Shown: positions 1-10,752 of the stretch, piece after piece
Layout: every line of letters begins with the position of its first letter
How positions within the stretch are numbered: position 1 is the stretch's first letter
NCBI GenBank assembly: GCA_002897735.1
Contig: BDTW01000025.1
Coordinates: 62,001-126,000, forward strand
Length of the DNA stretch: 64,000 nucleotides
Source of the DNA: a bacterium BMS3Bbin13
GTDB taxonomy: Bacteria > Pseudomonadota > Gammaproteobacteria > 21-64-14
Direction of reading: 5' to 3'
Made by a program: the position numbers and the translations under genes
Notes under the pieces: model-generated
Database searches by the model: none
The model's input: the letters and a program-made list of their open reading frames with translations, nothing else
What the model was told of the DNA's origin: nothing

Positions 1-513
1 CGCGTGCAGGTCGCCGGCGTGGTTCAGTGCCTCGAAGGCGAGGCCCGCAGTCATCGCCCCGTCGCCGATCACCGCCACCGCCTTGCGCGCGGCACCGGTG
101 TGCCGCGCGGCCAGCGCCATTCCCAGCGCGGCGCTGATGGAGGTGCTGGAGTGGCCGACGCCGAAAGTGTCATAGGGACTCTCGTTGCGCTTCGGGAAGC
201 CCGAGAGCCCGCCGGCCCGGCGCAGTGTGCCCATGGCCTCCCGGCGCCCCGTGAGGATCTTGTGCGGATAGCTCTGGTGGCCGACGTCCCAGACGAGACG
301 GTCGTCGGGAGTATCGAACACGTAGTGCAGGGCGATCGACAGCTCCACGGTCCCGAGCCCCGCCGCGAGGTGGCCGCCGGTGCGCGCGACCGATTCGACC
401 AGAAAGGCGCGCAGCTCACGGGCCAGCTCTTCGAGCCGGTCCTCGGGCAGCGCGCGCAGGTCGTCCGGCGCGTCGATCGAGGCGAGCAGGGGATATCGGG
501 AATCGTTGGTCAT
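1..513 (-). CDS. dxs: 1-deoxy-D-xylulose-5-phosphate synthase, N-terminal part
   Basis: First 171 codons of DXS, the thiamine-diphosphate enzyme that joins pyruvate and glyceraldehyde 3-phosphate to start the MEP isoprenoid pathway. The remainder lies beyond the left window edge. Seen: the GGHLA segment near residue 46, [16 protein letters not shown] near 75-90, [10 protein letters not shown] at 120-129, and GDGAMTAG at 150-157, which opens the ThDP-binding motif. ATG at 513 gives the usual family N-terminus. It follows ispA on the same strand with a 68-bp gap holding a strong hairpin, so expression probably depends on the xseB-ispA transcript. The family identification is firm. Confidence 0.96.
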   Translation of the reverse strand, partial: MTNDSRYPLLASIDAPDDLRALPEDRLEELARELRAFLVESVARTGGHLAAGLGTVELSIALHYVFDTPDDRLVWDVGHQSYPHKILTGRREAMGTLRRAGGLSGFPKRNESPYDTFGVGHSSTSISAALGMALAARHTGAARKAVAVIGDGAMTAGLAFEALNHAGDLHA

Positions 514-554
514 GCGATGCGCACCGGTCAATACGGCATTATTGGGCAGGGGAC

Positions 555-578
555 GCGCGGCGGCAACCGCCGCCGCGC
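555..578. other. 10-bp perfect hairpin between ispA and dxs
   Basis: GCGCGGCGGC, loop AACC, then its exact complement. The hairpin sits in the short ispA-dxs gap of a minus-strand operon. No T tract follows on either strand, so a classical terminator is unlikely. It could stabilise the ispA end of the transcript or reduce read-through into dxs. The structure is seen; the role is inference. Confidence 0.45.
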
Positions 579-581
579 CGC

Positions 582-1487
582 TCAGTGATTGCGCTCCACG
601 GTATAGGAGGCGATCCAGCGCAACGGATCGGCCCGCTCGTCGAGCGACGCCAAGGCATCCATGGTCTCGGCGAACAGCTCGCGGGCCCGCGCCTTGGCCG
701 GTTCCAGCCCGAGGATCGCCGGATAGGTCGGTTTCGCGCGCGCCGCGTCCGCCCCCCGGGTCTTGCCGAGCGTCCCGGTCTCGCCCTCCACGTCGAGGAT
801 GTCGTCACGAATCTGAAACGCAAGCCCGATACACTTGGCGTAGTGGTCCAGCTTGGCGAGCAGCGCCTCGTCCACAGCCGGCGAGCTGTAGGCCCCGAGC
901 AGCACGCCGGCACGGATCAGCGCACCGGTCTTGTGGATGTGCATGTCCTCGAGTTCGGCCAGATTCAGGGTGCGGCCCTTGGCGGCGAGGTCGATGGCCT
1001 GCCCCCCCGCCATGCCCCGGGAGCCGGAGGCCGTGGCCAGGGTCTCGACCATGCGCAGCCGCGCTTCGGCGGATACGCGCAGGGCCGGGTCATGGGCGAG
1101 GGCGTGGAAGGCGAGGGACTGGAGGGCGTCGCCGACCAGCAGTGCCGTGGCCTCTCCATAGGCGCGGTGGCAGGTGGGCTTGCCACGGCGCAGGTCGTCG
1201 TCGTCCATGGCCGGCAGGTCATCGTGCACCAGGGAATAGGCATGGATCAGCTCGACGGCGCAGGCCGAGGCATCGAGTGTCGAGGCGGGGGTGTCCAGCG
1301 CCGCCCCCGCGGCATACACCAAGGCCGGGCGGATGCGCTTGCCGCCGCCGAGGACCGCATAGCGCATGGCCTCGTGCAGATGGGCGGGGTGAGTATCCGC
1401 GGTGGGCAGCCAGCGCTCCAGGGCCCGTTCGACCCGGGCTTGATGAAAGCGCAGCCACTCCTGGAAGGGGTTGGGCTTATTCTTCAC
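582..1487 (-). CDS. ispA: Farnesyl diphosphate synthase (geranyltranstransferase)
   Basis: 301-residue trans-prenyltransferase that condenses IPP with DMAPP/GPP to give farnesyl diphosphate, the precursor of undecaprenyl phosphate, quinone side chains and other isoprenoids. The first aspartate-rich motif [10 protein letters not shown] is at 89-98 and the second, DDILDVEG, at 228-235. GGGKRIRP at 47-54 is the usual substrate-binding stretch. The length matches bacterial IspA. The start overlaps the end of xseB by 11 bp, so the two are translationally linked, with dxs downstream. xseB-ispA-dxs is a common gammaproteobacterial order. Confidence 0.96.
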   Translation of the reverse strand: MKNKPNPFQEWLRFHQARVERALERWLPTADTHPAHLHEAMRYAVLGGGKRIRPALVYAAGAALDTPASTLDASACAVELIHAYSLVHDDLPAMDDDDLRRGKPTCHRAYGEATALLVGDALQSLAFHALAHDPALRVSAEARLRMVETLATASGSRGMAGGQAIDLAAKGRTLNLAELEDMHIHKTGALIRAGVLLGAYSSPAVDEALLAKLDHYAKCIGLAFQIRDDILDVEGETGTLGKTRGADAARAKPTYPAILGLEPAKARARELFAETMDALASLDERADPLRWIASYTVERNH

Positions 1488-1716
1488 TGGCGAATGGGAC
1501 TGTCTCGGCGCGGCCCTCTGTCCGGACCAGCTGCTCGACCTTCTGCTCGGCTTCCTTGAGGGTGCGCTGGCAGGCGCGAGTCAGCTCGATGCCCCGTTCA
1601 AAGCACTTCAAGGATTCCTCCAGGGTCAGTTCTCCCTGCTCCATCCGCGACACCAATTCCTCCAGCTCTTTCAGGGCCTGTTCGAAGCCCAGGGGCGGAT
1701 TGGGTTTTTTGGCCAC
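1477..1716 (-). CDS. xseB: Exodeoxyribonuclease VII small subunit
   Basis: 79-residue XseB, the small subunit that binds the large subunit XseA to form exonuclease VII, which degrades single-stranded DNA to short oligomers. Seen: FEQALKELEELVSRMEQGELTLEESLKCFERGIEL, the family core of two helices, written here by its ends: FEQALKELEE and ESLKCFERGI. The start is GTG at 1716 with GGAG about 9 bases upstream. It is first in the xseB-ispA-dxs operon. A TTGACC box on the minus strand (1773-1768) with a weak -10 is a possible promoter. XseA is not in the window. Confidence 0.93.
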   Translation of the reverse strand: MAKKPNPPLGFEQALKELEELVSRMEQGELTLEESLKCFERGIELTRACQRTLKEAEQKVEQLVRTEGRAETVPFASEE

Positions 1717-1829
1717 GGCTTGAAACTCCGGAAAATCGAGCCTACGTTACCCCAGCGTTCCCGGGTGGGTCAAATAAGCCCCACATTTCCCGCCGTGGGC
1801 GCGGCAGGTCCACTCGGCGTCGATTTGTA

Positions 1830-1858
1830 TTGACTAATCCTTTTTCACGGGTTAGGGT
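1830..1858 (+). promoter_or_regulatory. Sigma70-like promoter of the rubrerythrin unit
   Basis: TTGACT (1830-1835), a 17-base spacer and TAGGGT (1853-1858). The -35 matches 5 of 6 consensus bases and the -10 is weak, as expected for a regulated promoter. The 1867-1887 palindrome would cover the transcription start. It lies in an AT-richer patch that stands out from its surroundings. Confidence 0.5.
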
Positions 1859-1866
1859 TACCTCGA

Positions 1867-1887
1867 GATTTAGACATGATCTAAATC
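1867..1887. promoter_or_regulatory. 21-bp perfect palindrome, candidate repressor site upstream of rubrerythrin
   Basis: GATTTAGA, five bases CATGA, TCTAAATC: two perfect 8-bp arms just downstream of the predicted -10. The outer core TTAGA...TCTAA resembles Fur/PerR-type boxes, and rubrerythrins are often under PerR, Fur or Rrf2-type control. No regulator gene lies next to it in the window. The palindrome is seen; its identity as a metal or peroxide regulator site is inference. Confidence 0.55.
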
Positions 1888-1950
1888 AGGGGCGCGGCGT
1901 ATGCCGCCTGATACCTTGTTCTTCACCCGAATCGACGGAGGGTACCTTCC

Positions 1951-2370
1951 ATGGAACTCAAGGGAAGTAAGACGCAGGACAACCTCAAGGCCGCCTTCGC
2001 CGGGGAATCCCAGGCCAACCGTCGCTATCTCTACTTCGCCTCCAAGGCGGACATCGAAGGGTACAACGACGTGGCCGCGGTATTTCGCTCCACGGCCGAA
2101 GGGGAGACCGGGCACGCGTTCGGACACATGGAGTATCTGGAGGCGATCGGCGATCCGGTCACCGACCGGCCCATCGGAGGCACGGCGGACAATCTCAAGT
2201 CGGCAATCGCCGGCGAGACCTACGAGTACACGGACATGTATCCGGGCATGGGCAAGAGTGCCCGCGACGAGGGATTCGACGAGATCGCCGATTGGTTCGA
2301 GACCCTGGCCAAGGCGGAACGCTCGCATGCCAACCGATTCCAGAAGTCTCTGGACGCGCTGGAGGACTGA
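1951..2370 (+). CDS. Rubrerythrin-type diiron protein lacking the rubredoxin domain
   Basis: 139 residues made of the ferritin-like four-helix diiron domain only. Classical rubrerythrin (about 190 residues) adds a C-terminal rubredoxin Cys4 domain, which is absent here. Diiron ligands fit E19, the ExxH at 52-55, and the glutamates in GETYEY and AERSHA further on. Such proteins act in the cytoplasm as peroxide reductases or oxygen-stress proteins and need an outside electron donor. It starts at ATG 1951 after GGAGGG. The Fe-S oxidoreductase and DUF3501 genes downstream recur with rubrerythrin in other proteobacteria (from memory), so one of them may supply electrons. The promoter carries a palindromic operator candidate. 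Confidence 0.9.
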   Translation: MELKGSKTQDNLKAAFAGESQANRRYLYFASKADIEGYNDVAAVFRSTAEGETGHAFGHMEYLEAIGDPVTDRPIGGTADNLKSAIAGETYEYTDMYPGMGKSARDEGFDEIADWFETLAKAERSHANRFQKSLDALED

Positions 2371-2387
2371 GGCGATCCGTGTTGCGG

Positions 2388-2409
2388 GGGGGCCGTTCGC
2401 CCGGCCCCC
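2388..2409 (+). terminator. GC hairpin after rubrerythrin, attenuator or weak terminator
   Basis: GGGGGCC (2388-2394), an 8-base loop and GGCCCCC (2403-2409), followed by the T-rich TCGTTCTTG. It lies between the rubrerythrin stop and the next gene of the same direction, so it may keep rubrerythrin mRNA more abundant than the downstream part. Confidence 0.45.
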
Positions 2410-2469
2410 TCGTTCTTGATCCTGGAAACACCGCGTGCCGCGCCCTCGCGGCACCAGAGGAATCCGCAC

Positions 2470-3822
2470 ATGTCCACGCCCACGAAGGAAGGGGTTCGGG
2501 AAGGCAGCCTGGAGATGCCGCAACGCCATCCGCTCGGGTGGCGTGAGCCGGATTTCTACAATGAGCCGGCGTTGCTCGAGGAAATGGAGCGGCAGTTCGA
2601 CATCTGCCACGGGTGCCGGCGCTGCATCAGCCTGTGCCAGGCGTTCCCGGCGTTGTTCGATCTCATCGACGAGTCCGGGACCCTGGAGGTCGACGGCATC
2701 GACAAGGCCGACTACTGGAAGGTGGTCGACCACTGTTACCTGTGCGACCTGTGTTTCATGACGAAGTGTCCCTACGTGCCGCCGCACGAATGGAACATGG
2801 ACTTTCCGCACCTGATGCTGCGGGCCAAGGCCTTTCGCTTTCACCGCGACGGGGCCCGGTTCCGTGACCGGCTGCTGACCTCGACCGACGCGGTCGGCCG
2901 CCTCGCGGGCATCCCGGTGGTGGCGCAGACCGTGAACGCCGCCAACCGCAACGCGGCGGCCCGGCGGGTTCTCGAACGCACCCTCGACGTGCACGCCGAC
3001 GCGCCGCTGCCCGAGTACCAGGCCCGGCCGCTGCGCCGTCGCCCGGCGGCCCGCCGCGCGCCGCCGAACGCGACGCCCGAGCCCGCGGGACCCACGCGCG
3101 GGCGCGTGGCGCTCTACGTGACCTGCTACGGCAACTACAACGAACCGGGGCTTGCCGAGGACCTGATCGCCGTGTTCGAGCACAATCGCATCCCGGTGCG
3201 GCTGGTCGAGCGTGAGCGTTGCTGCGGCATGCCCAAGCTCGAGTTGGGCGATCTGGAGGCGGTCGAGCGGCTCAAGGAACAGAATATCCCGATGCTTGCG
3301 CGCCACGTCGAAGAGGGTTGGGACCTGGTCGCCCCGATGCCCTCGTGCGTGCTGATGTACAAGCAGGAGTTGCCGCTGTTGTTCCCGGACGATCCGCAGG
3401 TGCTGCGGGTACGCGATGCGATCTTCGACCCGTTCGAGTATCTGATCCTGCGTCACCGCCACGGCAAGCTCGATACCGGGTTCCGCAATCCGCTCGGCAG
3501 CATCGTCTACCAAGCGGCTTGTCACCTGCGTGTGCAGAACATGGGGCTCAAGACCCGCGAATTGCTCTCCCTGGTGCCCGATACCCGTATCGAGGTGATC
3601 GAGCGTTGCTCCGGCCACGACGGGACCTACGCGGTGAAGCGTGAGACCCACGAGTTCTCGATGAAGATCGGCCGCCCGGTCGTGGAACGGGTGCGCAAGT
3701 CCGCCCCCGACCACTATACGAGCGACTGCGCACTCGCCGGGCACCAGATCGCCCACGGCCTCGGCGAGGGGCGGGGCCCGGAACACCCGCTGCACCTGCT
3801 GCGCATGGCCTACGGCATCTGA
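2470..3822 (+). CDS. GlpC/HdrD-like Fe-S oxidoreductase associated with rubrerythrin
   Basis: 450-residue cytoplasmic iron-sulfur protein. Two 4Fe-4S ferredoxin motifs are clear: CHGCRRCISLC (C46, C49, C52, C56) and CYLCDLCFMTKCP (C89, C92, C95, C100). The C-terminal half has the cysteine-rich CCG-type pattern of GlpC and heterodisulfide reductase subunits (ERCCGMPKLE, then ERCSGHDG). ATG 2470 is chosen over an upstream start because AGAGGA sits 8-9 bases before it. It lies between a rubredoxin-less rubrerythrin and DUF3501, so an electron-transfer role for that peroxidase is a reasonable inference. The physiological donor is unknown. Confidence 0.85.
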   Translation: MSTPTKEGVREGSLEMPQRHPLGWREPDFYNEPALLEEMERQFDICHGCRRCISLCQAFPALFDLIDESGTLEVDGIDKADYWKVVDHCYLCDLCFMTKCPYVPPHEWNMDFPHLMLRAKAFRFHRDGARFRDRLLTSTDAVGRLAGIPVVAQTVNAANRNAAARRVLERTLDVHADAPLPEYQARPLRRRPAARRAPPNATPEPAGPTRGRVALYVTCYGNYNEPGLAEDLIAVFEHNRIPVRLVERERCCGMPKLELGDLEAVERLKEQNIPMLARHVEEGWDLVAPMPSCVLMYKQELPLLFPDDPQVLRVRDAIFDPFEYLILRHRHGKLDTGFRNPLGSIVYQAACHLRVQNMGLKTRELLSLVPDTRIEVIERCSGHDGTYAVKRETHEFSMKIGRPVVERVRKSAPDHYTSDCALAGHQIAHGLGEGRGPEHPLHLLRMAYGI

Positions 3823-3877
3823 AAGTCCCCGACGGGCTCCCGGGCGACGCGTGACCCGACTCCATTAAAGGCGACCC

Positions 3878-4462
3878 ATGCAGAAGCTTACCCGTGAAGA
3901 CCTCTACCCGCTCGAGCGCTATTCGGAGCTGCGCCCGGAGTTCCGCGCCCGGGTGATGGCCCACAAGCGCGACCGCAGGCTTCCCCTGGGTCCGAACCTG
4001 GTCCTGTATTTCGAGGACCGCCTGACCATGCAGTACCAGATCCAGGAGATGCTGCACGCCGAGCGCATCTTCGAGGCCGCCGGCATCCAAGGGGAACTGG
4101 ACGCCTATAACCCCCTGATCCCCGACGGCGGCAACTGGAAGGCGACCCTGATGGCGGAGTTTCCGGACGCCGTCGAACGCCGGCGCGCGCTGGCCCGGCT
4201 GGTGGGAATCGAGGACCGGGTGTGGCTGCGCGTGCAGGGTTTCGACCCGGTCTACGCGATCGCCGACGAGGACCTGGAGCGGGACACCCCGGAGAAGACC
4301 TCGGCGGTGCATTTCGTCCGCTTCGAACCGACCCCGGAGATGGCGGCGGCGGCCAAAGCGGGCGCCGCGCTCGCCGCGGGCGTCGATCACGAACACTACC
4401 GCCATACGGCCGATCCGATGCCCGAGCCGGTGCGGGCGTCGCTGATGCGCGACCTCGCCTGA
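3878..4462 (+). CDS. DUF3501 family protein
   Basis: 194-residue soluble protein of the DUF3501 family. The opening LTREDLYPLERYSELRPEFR and the block ENRLTMQYQIQEMLHAERIFE-like (here EDRLTMQYQIQEMLHAERIF) are the recognisable parts. The function is not established. It lies 55 bp after the Fe-S oxidoreductase, completing the rubrerythrin/Fe-S/DUF3501 unit, so a role in oxidative stress or in assisting the diiron peroxidase is the likeliest guess. No transmembrane segment or cofactor motif is visible. Confidence 0.85.
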   Translation: MQKLTREDLYPLERYSELRPEFRARVMAHKRDRRLPLGPNLVLYFEDRLTMQYQIQEMLHAERIFEAAGIQGELDAYNPLIPDGGNWKATLMAEFPDAVERRRALARLVGIEDRVWLRVQGFDPVYAIADEDLERDTPEKTSAVHFVRFEPTPEMAAAAKAGAALAAGVDHEHYRHTADPMPEPVRASLMRDLA

Positions 4463-4815
4463 TGCGCGGGCGCGGACCACCCTTGCCGTCGAGGGCCGTG
4501 CCGTACGAACCCCGGGTCCGGCCCTTGTCTGGGGGTGGCGCTTCGCGGACAATGGCGCGCGTGAAGCCGCGATTGCCCACTGTCCGATCCGCGACCTACG
4601 CCGTCGGCTCCGGCGCCGGGCCGTTCGAGGGGATCGACCGTCCACACCGGCGCCCGGAGACCCAAGGCGGTGCGGGGGACTATCGTCGCGTGTTGTACCG
4701 CAACTGTCTCTGTGACTCCTTCGGTCCGCCGCATGCGCCGCGGGCGTTGCGCGGATCCGGTGCGCCGGAATACTCCGATGAGCCCTGAGCGCCGCCCGGC
4801 CATAGCGTCCCGTCG
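4463..4815. other. Intergenic region before parE
   Basis: 353 bp with no credible gene: the frames that stay open show only GC-driven composition. An imperfect inverted repeat (CGGACAATGG near 4547 and CCACTGTCCG near 4577) is present. I see no convincing -35/-10 pair, although parE must have a promoter here or upstream. Confidence 0.5.
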
Positions 4816-6702
4816 ATGAACAGTGTCTACGATGCCTCCGCGATCGAGGTCCTGAGCGGTCTCGATCCGGTACGCCGCCGCCCCGGGATGTTCACCGATA
4901 CGGCGCGTCCCAACCACCTCGCTCAGGAGGTGATCGACAACGCCGTCGACGAGGCGATCGTCGGTTACGCCCGCGGCATCGACGTCACCCTCTACAAGGA
5001 CGGCTCGCTGGAGGTGCGCGACGACGGGCGCGGCATGCCGGTCGATCCGCACCCCGTGGAGAAGCTCCCGGGCGTGGAGGTGATCCTCACGCGGCTGCAC
5101 GCCGGCGGCAAGTTCTCGAACAAGAACTACCGCTTCTCCGGCGGGCTGCACGGGGTGGGAGTCTCCGTGGTCAACGCGCTCTCGACGCGGCTCGAGGTGC
5201 GGGTGCGGCGCGGCGGCTTGGAATACCACATGGCCTTCGCCAACGGCAAAAAGGCCTCCGACCTGACCGTCATCGGCAAGGTGGGGCGCGGCAATACCGG
5301 TACCTCGGTGCGCTTCTGGCCGGACCCGGCGTACTTCGACTCTCTGCGTTTCTCGGTGGCGCGCCTGACACACATCCTGCGCGCGAAGGCGGTGCTGTGC
5401 CCCGGGCTGCGCGTGCGTTTCCGCGACGAGGCGCGCGAGGAGCAGACCGAATGGTGCTACCGGGACGGATTGCGCCAGTACCTGCTCGATGCGTTGGGCG
5501 CGATCGAGCGGATCCCGGAGGAGGCCTTCACCGGCACCCTGGAGGGTAACCGCGAGGCCGCCGAGTGGGCGCTGGTGTGGTTGCCGGAGGGCGGCGAGCC
5601 GGTGGCCGAGAGCTATGTGAACCTGATCCCCACCGTCCAGGGCGGCACGCACGTCAACGGCCTGCGCGGCGGGCTCACGGAGGCCGTGCGCGAGTTCTGC
5701 GAGTTTCGCAACCTGCTGCCGCGCGGCGTTCGCGTGGCGCCCGAAGACGTCTGGGGACGCGTGAGCTACATCCTGTCCGTGAAGATGCAGGACCCGCAGT
5801 TCACGGGGCAGACCAAGGAGCGCCTCGCCTCCCGCGAGTGCGCCGCGTTCGTCTCCGGCGTGGTCAAGGACGCCTTCGGCCTGTGGCTCAACCAGCACAC
5901 CGAGGTGGGCGAGCGCATTGCGCAACGGGTCATTCAGAGCGCGCAGGCGCGCCTGCGCGCCGGCAAGAAGGTGGCACGCAAGCGGGTGACGAGCGGGCCG
6001 GCGCTACCCGGCAAGCTCGCCGACTGTACCGCACAGGATCCCGGGCGTACCGAGTTGTTCCTGGTCGAGGGCGATTCGGCCGGCGGTTCCGCCAAGCAGG
6101 CCCGCGACCGCGAGTTCCAGGCGGTGATGCCGCTGCGCGGCAAGATCCTCAACACCTGGGAGGTCACCCCCGACCAGGCGCTCGCTTCGAACGAGGTCAA
6201 CGACATCGCCCAGGCCCTCGGCGTGGAGCCGGGCATCGGCGACCTGGAGGGGTTGCGCTACGGGAAGGTCTGCATCCTGGCCGACGCCGATTCCGACGGC
6301 AAGCACATCGCCACGTTGCTCTGCGCGCTGTTCGTGCGCCACTTCCGCAACCTCGTGCGGGCCGGCCACGTGTTCGTGGCGATGCCCCCGCTCTACCGGA
6401 TCGACGCGGGCAAGGAGGTCTTCTACGCCCTGGACGAGGCCGAGCGCCAGGGGGTGCTCGACCGGATCGCCGCCGAGCGGATCAAGGGCAAGGTGAGCGT
6501 CACCCGTTTCAAGGGGCTCGGGGAGATGAACCCCATGCAGCTTCGCGAGACCACCATCGCACCGGAAACCCGGCGCCTGGTGCAGCTCGTGCTGGACGTC
6601 GAGGACGACACCGACCGGCTCCTGGACATGCTGCTGGCCAAGCGTCGCGCCGCCGATCGCAGGGCGTGGCTGGAGGAGAAGGGCAACTTGGCGGACACGT
6701 AA
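4816..6702 (+). CDS. parE: DNA topoisomerase IV subunit B
   Basis: 628-residue ATPase subunit of topoisomerase IV, which with ParC unlinks replicated chromosomes. Seen: GHKL ATP-binding motifs EVIDNAVDEA (about 40-49), the DDGRGMPVD block (about 73-81) and FSGGLHGVGVSVVNALS (about 113-129). The TOPRIM part carries ELFLVEGDSAGGSAKQARDR (about 416-435), and the metal-binding DADSDGKHI follows. Length and the short TOPRIM region match ParE rather than GyrB, as does the partner gene parC, which starts 147 bp downstream on the same strand. Confidence 0.97.
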   Translation: MNSVYDASAIEVLSGLDPVRRRPGMFTDTARPNHLAQEVIDNAVDEAIVGYARGIDVTLYKDGSLEVRDDGRGMPVDPHPVEKLPGVEVILTRLHAGGKFSNKNYRFSGGLHGVGVSVVNALSTRLEVRVRRGGLEYHMAFANGKKASDLTVIGKVGRGNTGTSVRFWPDPAYFDSLRFSVARLTHILRAKAVLCPGLRVRFRDEAREEQTEWCYRDGLRQYLLDALGAIERIPEEAFTGTLEGNREAAEWALVWLPEGGEPVAESYVNLIPTVQGGTHVNGLRGGLTEAVREFCEFRNLLPRGVRVAPEDVWGRVSYILSVKMQDPQFTGQTKERLASRECAAFVSGVVKDAFGLWLNQHTEVGERIAQRVIQSAQARLRAGKKVARKRVTSGPALPGKLADCTAQDPGRTELFLVEGDSAGGSAKQARDREFQAVMPLRGKILNTWEVTPDQALASNEVNDIAQALGVEPGIGDLEGLRYGKVCILADADSDGKHIATLLCALFVRHFRNLVRAGHVFVAMPPLYRIDAGKEVFYALDEAERQGVLDRIAAERIKGKVSVTRFKGLGEMNPMQLRETTIAPETRRLVQLVLDVEDDTDRLLDMLLAKRRAADRRAWLEEKGNLADT

Positions 6703-6849
6703 TGAGTCCCCCGCCGCGTCGGCACCCGGCTGGACTCCGCCCGCCGGCGCCGCTATGGGTACGACGGTGCCCGCCGTGACGGATCCCGATTCCATGACGC
6801 CGGTCCGGAAATCCGGGTGACGGGCGGTTCAGCGAGGAGATCACGCGAG

Positions 6850-9102
<2,253 letters not shown>

Positions 9103-9180
9103 ACGCCACCGGCCCCGATCGTCGTTGCCGTCGCGACGGATACCGACGCGGGGTTCCCGGCGCCTTCTCCCGGATCCCGT

Positions 9181-9271
9181 GTAGCCCGAATGCAGGCCGC
9201 AGGCCGAAATCCGGGGATGCGGTGCCCGGAAGGACCGCATCCCGGATTCCGCTTCGCTTCATCCAGGCTAC
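9181..9271. repeat. 91-bp REP-like palindromic element
   Basis: Outer arms are GTAGCCCGAATGCAGGCC...AAATCCGGGG on the left and CCCGGATTCCGCTTCGCTTC...AGGCTAC on the right. Inside is a second inverted repeat ATGCGGT/ACCGCAT. Elements of the form GTAGCCCGGATG...CATCCGGGCTAC are scattered through many gammaproteobacterial genomes. This is the only copy I see in the window. Confidence 0.7.
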
Positions 9272-9515
9272 ATTCGCTGCCCGCCAGGGAAGTGCGAAGC
9301 ACGAGGCGGGTAGTCCCCGGGAGGCGTAGGGCGCGGGCGTGTCGCCGGAGTGGCGGAGCGAAAGGTCCCGAAGCCGCGGAGGCGATATGCAAGCGCATCC
9401 GGAACGCCGTCCAGCCATTGTGGGAGTCGTCGCGGAGGGCTTCCCAACGAGGAAGTCCGGAGCGGCGACGGACGCAGGGCGGCCGGGGCCCAAAAGCTTG
9501 TCGCGTAGGCGAGTC

Positions 9516-9543
9516 GATTTTGGGACTGGGATGTCCCAAAATC
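9516..9543. terminator. 11-bp perfect hairpin, candidate bidirectional terminator
   Basis: GATTTTGGGAC, loop TGGGAT, GTCCCAAAATC. The A/T outer part of the stem gives U-rich RNA on both strands. It lies between the convergent parC and TPR-lipoprotein genes, where a shared terminator is expected. The stem is unusually AT-rich for this region. Confidence 0.55.
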
Positions 9544-9648
9544 TTTCACGAGGTAGCGACACCCCGCGGGAGACCCGGATCAGGGCGGTAGGGCGCGGCG
9601 AATTGCGCGGAATGGAAAACAACGCCGGCCGGGTTTGTCCGCCGGCAG

Positions 9649-10752
9649 TCAGGACGCCGGCGCGGGCGGCGTCTTCGGTGCCTGTCGCTTGAGTTCGCGC
9701 AGCTTGTTCAGTACGCGCCGGGCGCGTTTGACGTTGGCTTGCGCCTGCTGCTGTTCGGGGTCGAGGGCGAGCACCGCCTCCCAGGCGGTCTTGGCTTCCC
9801 GGATGCGGCCCTGCCGATACAGGGCGTTTCCTTTGTCGAGGAGCTGCCGGATGCGCACCGCGACGGCTTCGTCCAGCGCCTTCTTCAGGCTGGTGAGTTC
9901 TCGGTTGTCGGGGTCGAGTTTCATCAGTTTCCGCAGGCTCGCCTGCGCCTTGCGCCACTCGCCGTCGGCGATCGCCTCCTGGACTTGGTCGTGCAGGCGC
10001 GCCTTGCGTCGACGCAGATCCTGTTCGCGGTTGCGCTGCTGCGCCACCTCCTCCAGGCGTTGCTGTTCCTGTCGGAGCCGGGCGAGTCGCTCGAGGGCGG
10101 TGCGCACCGGCGGGGCATCGTTGAGCGTCTGCGACAGTGTCAGGCACTGTCGGGCGTCGTCCAGTTCGCCGGTACGCATCGCGTCGGTGCCCGCCGCCAG
10201 GAGCTTCTCGGCCACCTTGCGCCGCTCGTAGTCGAGTTCCGCCAGGCGCAGGCGGTCGAGCAGTCCGAAGGAGGTGATGCGCTTCAACTCCTTGCGTGCC
10301 GGTATCTCCCGGCTCAGCCATTCGCCGCGCGCGATCAGCATCCGGTGTTCGATCTCCCGCACCCGGTGTACGCGCCGTGCATGGAGGTTGTGCAGTGTCG
10401 TCCGCACGTCCTTGGCGCCGGGGTCGTGGTCCAGGGTGTCGCGGAGGATCTTCTCTGCTTGGTGCCAGTTGCCGGCTTGTTCCGCCTTGCCGGCGGCGGC
10501 AAGACGCCGCGCCGCGTAGCGTGCGGCCTGGGCGCGCACCTGCAGGCGCTTGGCGCGCAGTTCCGCCGCGTCGGGGGCGTCGGGCGGGATGTTGCGGAGC
10601 GCGGCGAGCGCATCGCCGTAACGGTCGTCGGCGATCAGGCGCTCGATGCCTTCGTGGGCCGGTCGCCCGGAGGTCCACGGCGCAACCTGCGCGCAGGCGG
10701 CGAGCAGCAGCGCGAGCAGGACCGGGGCGAGCGCACCGTTGCGGCGGTTCAT
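9649..10752 (-). CDS. TPR-type lipoprotein, partner of the cyclase upstream
   Basis: 367 residues. A signal peptide ends in the lipobox LLAACAQ with the lipidated cysteine at 20. The rest is alpha-helical, charged and repeat-like: segments near 30-60, 90-125, 180-215 and 300-350 (for example GNALYRQGRIREAKTAWEAVLALDP) read as tetratricopeptide repeats, with coiled-coil-like stretches between. Its ATG overlaps the cyclase stop in ATGA, so the two are translationally coupled and probably act together at the envelope. The exact function is unknown; a scaffold or sensor role is inference. Confidence 0.8.
   Translation of the reverse strand: MNRRNGALAPVLLALLLAACAQVAPWTSGRPAHEGIERLIADDRYGDALAALRNIPPDAPDAAELRAKRLQVRAQAARYAARRLAAAGKAEQAGNWHQAEKILRDTLDHDPGAKDVRTTLHNLHARRVHRVREIEHRMLIARGEWLSREIPARKELKRITSFGLLDRLRLAELDYERRKVAEKLLAAGTDAMRTGELDDARQCLTLSQTLNDAPPVRTALERLARLRQEQQRLEEVAQQRNREQDLRRRKARLHDQVQEAIADGEWRKAQASLRKLMKLDPDNRELTSLKKALDEAVAVRIRQLLDKGNALYRQGRIREAKTAWEAVLALDPEQQQAQANVKRARRVLNKLRELKRQAPKTPPAPAS

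Larger units (their letters stand above)
9103..9648. other. Repeat-bearing intergenic region between convergent genes
   Basis: About 546 bp between parC and the convergent TPR lipoprotein gene. It holds the 91-bp palindromic element 9181-9271, the perfect hairpin 9516-9543 and further direct or inverted GC-rich words. Long open frames run through it on both strands, but their translations are repeat-like and arginine-rich, and I accept none as a gene. Confidence 0.6.

Noticed and set aside
1870-3795. 641-codon minus-strand frame opposite rubrerythrin and the Fe-S gene
   Set aside because: Shadow of two well-supported plus-strand genes.
4222-4788. Open frame in the gap before parE
   Set aside because: Arginine/proline/glycine-rich with no ribosome site, starting inside the DUF3501 gene; the gap is treated as non-coding.
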